From positions 1 through 10,151 of the forward strand of contig JALLAP010003238.1 in assembly GCA_036939355.1 (NCBI GenBank): a stretch of DNA of 10,151 nucleotides. The letters run 5' to 3'. Origin of the DNA: Thalassiosira profunda (taxonomy: Eukaryota; Bacillariophyta; Thalassiosirophyceae; Thalassiosirales; Thalassiosiraceae). This document shows positions 6,984-10,151 of this stretch, one piece after another (positions within the stretch are counted from its first letter, which is position 1; each line of letters opens with the position of its first letter). The notes under the pieces were generated by a model that was given only the letters and a program-made list of their open reading frames with translations, ran no database searches and had not been told where the DNA came from. The position numbers and the translations under genes were made by a program.

Positions 6984-7997
6984 CTAAAGAATGCAAGGGA
7001 AGCAGAACGGAATGCCAAAGCAACCGACCCGCTTCAGCGCCGGCTTCTTTGCAAGCGTCGGAGCATCCCTCATCGGCACGACGACGTTCTCGTAATCCGG
7101 AACGTAATACGTGAACGCCAGATGACGGATAGGGGGTGGCATCGACGCCACGAACTCGTCGTAGAACTCTTTTGAAGCCCACTCCTGCATGGCGGCGATG
7201 ACCGCCGGCAAGAAGATCTTCGCCATCGCCAGTCCGCCGGCTTGCAAAATCTTCTCCACGATCGCGCCCTCCTCCTCCTGGCTGAAGTGCTCCCGCAGTA
7301 TCTTCGGGAAGGTCTCCTCCTCTTCCTTCAGATGCGCGCGCATGTCGTTCTCGAATCCGGGGGCCGCCTTCTTCAACACCGCAATCTCCTTCGCGCATCC
7401 ATTCCCCTTCCTCGCGACGATGGCCTCGCACGCTTTCTTCATCACCTCCATTTCCGCGAGGAGGTCCTCGTGATCCTTGCTCATCTCCTTCTCCGGATAC
7501 TCCGCCTTCTCCTGAATCCAGGGAAAGTAGATCTCCTCCTTTTGCAGTTGGAAAGATCATTAGCAGATGCAAACAAGAGAACCAGGGATAGGTATTTGTA
7601 CACTCACCTCGGCCTCGTGGTGCTCGAGGACGCTCTCGAAGAAGTAGCGCACGTACCACTTGGCGAAGAGGACGATCTTCCACCGCTCGCCCGCGGCGGG
7701 ATCGTCGGGCAGGGCGTGCACCGATTGGACCAGCATCGACATTTGGCGGCGGATTGCCTCGTGCGGGATGAGCAAGCCGCAGTCGGCCCAATCCACCGGC
7801 GGGTAGTCGGGCCCGAAGACGTCGGATGTGAGCTTGCCCGCGACAGCGGGGCACCGTCCCACCTCGATCTTGACGAAGGAGAGGCGCGGCGCCACAGGGA
7901 TGAGCCGCGAGCTGGCGCTGCGCCCGCTCGCGCTCAGGCCGTCCCTCCGGCTTTTTGAGCGCCCGCTGGCGCTCAGGGAACTCGCTCGCTCGCTCAT
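6984..7997 (-). CDS. Hemerythrin (HHE) domain protein
   Basis: Two exons, 7997-7608 and 7538-6984, encode 314 residues. The protein has a Ser/Arg-rich low-complexity N-terminus (residues 1-31) and then one hemerythrin-like four-helix bundle (about 75-215). Likely diiron ligands are visible: H79, the pair H126/H127 with E131 (HHEAEEEIYFPW), H153 (KDHEDL), and H199 with E203 (HLKEE). Proteins of this family bind a non-haem diiron centre and handle O2, NO or iron; which applies here cannot be told. The C-terminus ends in a cysteine-rich hydrophobic tail, GCFGIPFCFPCIL, that could be lipidated or bind metal; it is not a standard CaaX box. I chose ATG 7997 because ACCATGA is a good context; an in-frame ATG at 8051 would add 18 residues in a poorer context. 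The gene converges with the four-helix gene, leaving a 197-bp gap. Confidence 0.9.
7539..7607 (-). other. Intron of the hemerythrin-domain gene
   Basis: Donor GTGAGTGTAC after GAGGCCGAG, acceptor CAACTGCAAAAG, 69 nt, phase 0. The join gives HHEAEEEIYFPW, the family's HHxxEE...FPW pattern, so the intron cuts directly through a ligand motif. An alternative acceptor three bases downstream (GAG) would drop one Glu. Confidence 0.85.
7914..7976 (-). repeat. Degenerate coding repeat in the hemerythrin N-terminus
   Basis: The Ser/Arg-rich segment contains LSASGRSKS followed by LSASGRSAS, two near-identical units 13 residues apart. It is probably a disordered tail, or part of a targeting sequence. 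The DNA is also repetitive (GAGCGC-type runs), and GAGC repeats follow the start codon. Confidence 0.65.
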
Positions 7998-8549
7998 GGT
8001 GCAGAGTACTCCCTTGGACGTCAAATTATGAGCCGGTGGCAGGCGAATCATCCATCAATCTTCGCTGCATCGCCGAGGGTCTTGGGCAAGATATTCCTTC
8101 TTGACCGTCTCAAAAATCTTTTTCGGCGGCCGGATTTGGGCGGAAAAGGGAGAGAAGCGAAGGCATAACACAACACCACCAACTCAAGCAAGGTGAGCGA
8201 GTAGAGCCGGGGCGTATGGAGGCGGGCGCTGGTCGGCCGGGTCGGGGGGTTGGCTGCGTGCTGTGCGGACCGGAAAGCGAGCGACGGGCGTACTGGGGTT
8301 GGAGGAACCGACGGTGCATCTCGTCGGTGCATGCATCAATATCACACTATGCGAGAACTTCGGTGCTCTCCGCGGCCTCTGACCCGTCCTCTCAGCTACA
8401 GGGCTCTCAGCCACATTGTTATTCTAGCGCTATGACTCATTTCGCTTTGCAATTTGCAACCCCGCACTCCTCTTTTGTGTTGCAATAGCTTCTGCACACA
8501 TCAACGCACTGCACATTGCAATACAAAACCGAACAACGTATCAGCAACG
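7998..8549. promoter_or_regulatory. Divergent intergenic region between the hemerythrin and LysM genes
   Basis: About 550 bp between two start codons. Short frames exist (for example 8048-8332 on the minus strand) but they are proline/arginine-rich and show no domain, so I leave them out. The right end carries a cluster of TTGCAA hexamers. No TATA box was recognised. Confidence 0.5.
8447..8521 (+). promoter_or_regulatory. Cluster of four TTGCAA palindromes upstream of the LysM gene
   Basis: TTGCAA occurs at 8447-8452, 8454-8459, 8480-8485 and 8516-8521, three of them as TTGCAAT. All lie 29-103 bp before the ATG at 8550. The palindrome could be a binding site or a promoter-proximal element of this organism; function is inferred from position only. 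Confidence 0.4.
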
Positions 8550-9324
8550 ATGGCGGAGGGCGGAATATATCCGTGGAAGCTCCAGAAAATTCGGCAGCCC
8601 AAGGAGGGACTCGTGGGGACATGCACATACGACGACATCAATAAATCGCTGCCGGATCCGCCCAAGGGACAAATGTGGGTGCAGGATGGGTCGTCGAGGG
8701 AGTGGCGGACGGTGCCCGTGGCCACGGCCACCGCGGATGACACCGTGGCGGTGGCGCGGCCGGAAAGTGCAGCGGCGGGAGANGGTGCCCGTGGCCACGG
8801 CCACCGCGGATGACACCGTGGCGGTGGCGCGGCCGGAAAGTGCAGCGGCGGGAGATGTCGCCGACGGCGCGGTGTGCACGGCCGTCCCCGTTTCGGTCGT
8901 CGATGCCAGCAGCACTGCCGAAGCGGGGGTGCGATACCACGACGTAAGTCCGACGGACACCTTTCAGGGGATTTGCTTGAGGTACAAAGTCACCCCGACC
9001 GAATTGCGGAGGGCGAATCGGATGATGGGATCGAACCTGAAACTGGCCCCCAATCCGGAGAGGATTATCATCCCCGCCAACGATAGGAATCAGTGTTTGG
9101 ATGAGAGCAAATCCTCCACGAACGAGCAGAAGATTGCAGCGCTCATCCAGAAGGTGGCGGGGATAACGAAGAAAAGATTGAGCCATTCCGAGGCGCGAGC
9201 ATACCTGGATCTGGCCGATTGGGATGTGGACTGCGCCGTCGAGAATGTGAGGGAGGACTTTGGCTGGTCTGCCGCGAAGAAGGGTAACGCAATTCGCAAG
9301 ATGGGGAGTTTGGAGGTCGAGTGA
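8550..9324 (+). CDS. LysM domain protein with UBA-like C-terminus (frame broken by N and a duplicated block)
   Basis: The gene starts at ATG 8550 (MAEGGIYPWKLQ) and stops at 9322-9324. As given, the frame shifts at the N (8783). Counting only one of the two identical 72-nt blocks gives 233 residues; dropping the N but keeping both gives 257. In the 233-residue numbering there is a basic, proline-containing N-terminal region (1-52), an Ala/Thr-rich linker (53-102), a LysM domain (about 103-151: VRYHDVSPTDTFQGICLRY, then ELRRANRM and RIIIP), and a C-terminal helical unit (about 185-220: EARAYLDLADWDVDCAVENV) resembling UBA/TAP-C-type folds. LysM normally binds N-acetylglucosamine-containing glycans. 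There is no signal peptide or membrane helix, and the UBA-like unit points to ubiquitin or another intracellular partner, so a cytosolic or nuclear role is more likely than cell-wall binding. No intron is seen. Confidence 0.85.
8711..8855 (+). repeat. Perfect 72-nt tandem duplication separated by one N
   Basis: 8711-8782 and 8784-8855 are identical base for base, with the undetermined base at 8783 between them. The block encodes the Ala/Thr-rich linker (VPVATATADDTVAVARPESAAAG). A 1-base gap between identical contig ends is more like a failed overlap merge than a biological repeat. Confidence 0.92.
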
Positions 9325-9516
9325 GGAAATGCGAGAGGGCGGACAACGACTTTCACGCCAGTTGGAGGGCACATAATATGTGTACAAGTAGCCCAGCAAA
9401 CAGAGTGTTGATAGCTGCCAAACTTGGCGATGCATTCTCTGATCAGTGAAGGTGGTGGAGTGGCAGAAGGCTCGTAGATACCTTTTGTTTTAAGCCTTCC
9501 GTAATGAATCATCTAT
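9325..9516. other. Convergent 3' intergenic region
   Basis: This 192-bp gap lies between the stop codons of the LysM gene and the synthase gene. It should carry both 3' UTRs. I see no gene or repeat in it. Confidence 0.5.
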
Positions 9517-10151
9517 CTACTCGAACTCCAAGATGCAGCTCGCTACAATCTCCTTCAGCGCATACTCAAACCCATCCACGAGAGCATTGAGACTGGCAGA
9601 AATGATGTTTCGGTCGACGCTCACCGTCGTCCACTTCTTATTCGACACCTCGTCCCGGAACTCGATCATCACCCTCGTGGCAGCCCGCGTGGCCGACTCC
9701 GGATCCAAAATGCGCACTTTGTAGTCGATCAGCTTTAGACTTTCCAGCTCGGGGTGGGAGGGCAGCAGGGCCTTCTTGAGACTTAGCCACAGGGCGTCCA
9801 CGGGCCCGTTGCCCTCGGCCACCTCGAGCCTGTCCAAAAAGTCGTCGTCGTCAGAGTGATTTGGATCATCCAACACGCGGACTTTCACGGTCGCACGGGC
9901 GAGGTTGCTGGGGATGCCGGCGGAGTCTTCGCTGCCGGTGCCCTGCCCATTTTCCATTTTGGACATGACCCTCGATGCGCTGTCGACGTTGGTATCGTAC
10001 ACCTGAGCGGTGTAATCCAATACCTGGAAAGGTGGGCAGTAGCCCTGGGTGGAGTGCAGTATCATGAGCTCGACGCTCGCATCAGCTCCCTCAAAAGTGT
10101 ACCCCATGCTCTCGAGCCGCTTCACCCGGTCCAAAATGACCAACGCCCGCT
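9517..10151 (-). CDS. Citramalate / 2-isopropylmalate synthase-family enzyme, C-terminal part (5' end outside window)
   Basis: The frame is open from the right edge (no start codon needed) to TAG at 9517-9519, 210 residues with no intron. It begins near the end of the linker after the TIM barrel (VKRLESMGYTFEGADASVEL) and contains the C-terminal regulatory LeuA-type dimer domain: ATVKVRVLD, EGNGPVDALWLSLKKALL, LIDYKVRILDPES, and WTTVSVDRNIISASLNALVDGFEYAL. The wording fits the citramalate-synthase (CimA) branch best, as opposed to LeuA or homocitrate synthase; these enzymes condense acetyl-CoA with pyruvate to (R)-citramalate, the first step of a threonine-independent route to isoleucine. The regulatory domain normally binds an end-product amino acid. 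The catalytic barrel is outside the window, so substrate cannot be confirmed. An acidic insert (SDDDDF) lies in the domain. In algae such enzymes are usually plastid-targeted, but the N-terminus is not visible. Confidence 0.85.
   Translation of the reverse strand, partial: RALVILDRVKRLESMGYTFEGADASVELMILHSTQGYCPPFQVLDYTAQVYDTNVDSASRVMSKMENGQGTGSEDSAGIPSNLARATVKVRVLDDPNHSDDDDFLDRLEVAEGNGPVDALWLSLKKALLPSHPELESLKLIDYKVRILDPESATRAATRVMIEFRDEVSNKKWTTVSVDRNIISASLNALVDGFEYALKEIVASCILEFE

Noticed and set aside
6946..7854. 302-codon minus-strand frame
   Set aside because: Gly/Arg-rich shadow in a different frame from the hemerythrin protein; it ignores the good intron at 7539-7607.
7242..7958. 238-codon plus-strand frame
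   Set aside because: Antisense to the hemerythrin exons and intron, Leu/Arg-rich, no recognisable domain.
7978..7998. CTCGCT/GAGC microsatellite at the hemerythrin start as a regulatory repeat
   Set aside because: It encodes the Ser/Glu/Arg codons at the N-terminus and is only a few units long.
8048..8332. 94-codon minus-strand frame in the divergent intergenic region
   Set aside because: Pro/Arg/Ser-rich, no domain, no supporting splice or start context; overlapping frames of similar composition exist, which is typical of GC-rich non-coding DNA.
1..10151. Transposon, viral, CRISPR or toxin-antitoxin content
   Set aside because: No transposase, integrase, capsid, repeat-spacer or toxin-like frame is seen; all long conserved frames belong to the six housekeeping-type or hypothetical genes.

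Overview
The window is nuclear DNA of a eukaryote, most likely a unicellular alga of the stramenopile type. A diatom such as a centric Thalassiosira-like species is my best guess, at moderate confidence. The reasons are short spliceosomal introns (64-95 nt, with one of 134 nt) that have GTGAGT/GTAAGT donors and CAG or AAG acceptors, close gene spacing, moderate GC, and no ribosome binding sites or operons. Six protein-coding genes account for nearly all the sequence. I found no rRNA, tRNA, CRISPR array, virus or classical transposon.

Left to right: (1) <1-3337, minus: a membrane-anchored fusion of two FKBP-type prolyl isomerase domains with an O-fucosyltransferase-like domain, six exons, running off the left edge. 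(2) 3614-5499, minus: a TPR plus MYND zinc-finger protein whose single intron splits the finger. (3) 5860-6786, plus: a small four-helix membrane protein, four exons. (4) 6984-7997, minus: a hemerythrin (HHE) domain protein, two exons. (5) 8550-9324, plus: a LysM plus UBA-like protein, broken in this assembly by an N beside a 72-nt duplication. (6) 9517->10151, minus: the C-terminal part of a citramalate/2-isopropylmalate synthase-type enzyme, running off the right edge. Genes 2/3 and 4/5 are divergent and share upstream regions; 3/4 and 5/6 are convergent. The genes look functionally unrelated, as expected in a eukaryote, so no shared pathway is proposed.

The most interesting signal links genes 1 and 2. 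The MYND-gene intron (3750-3883) is a diverged, inverted copy of the Lys/Glu-rich linker coding region between the FKBP and fucosyltransferase parts of gene 1 (about 1931-2051). It is bounded by a perfect 12-nt direct repeat, CAGGTGTGTGTT, which supplies the donor at one end and lies across the acceptor at the other. This is what intron gain by insertion of a genomic fragment with target-site duplication should look like. Because the fragment sits antisense, the purine-rich Lys/Glu codons become a ready-made polypyrimidine tract. Other points worth checking are the FKBP-FKBP-fucosyltransferase architecture, the LysM-UBA combination, the N-flanking duplication, and two small repeat clusters upstream of genes.
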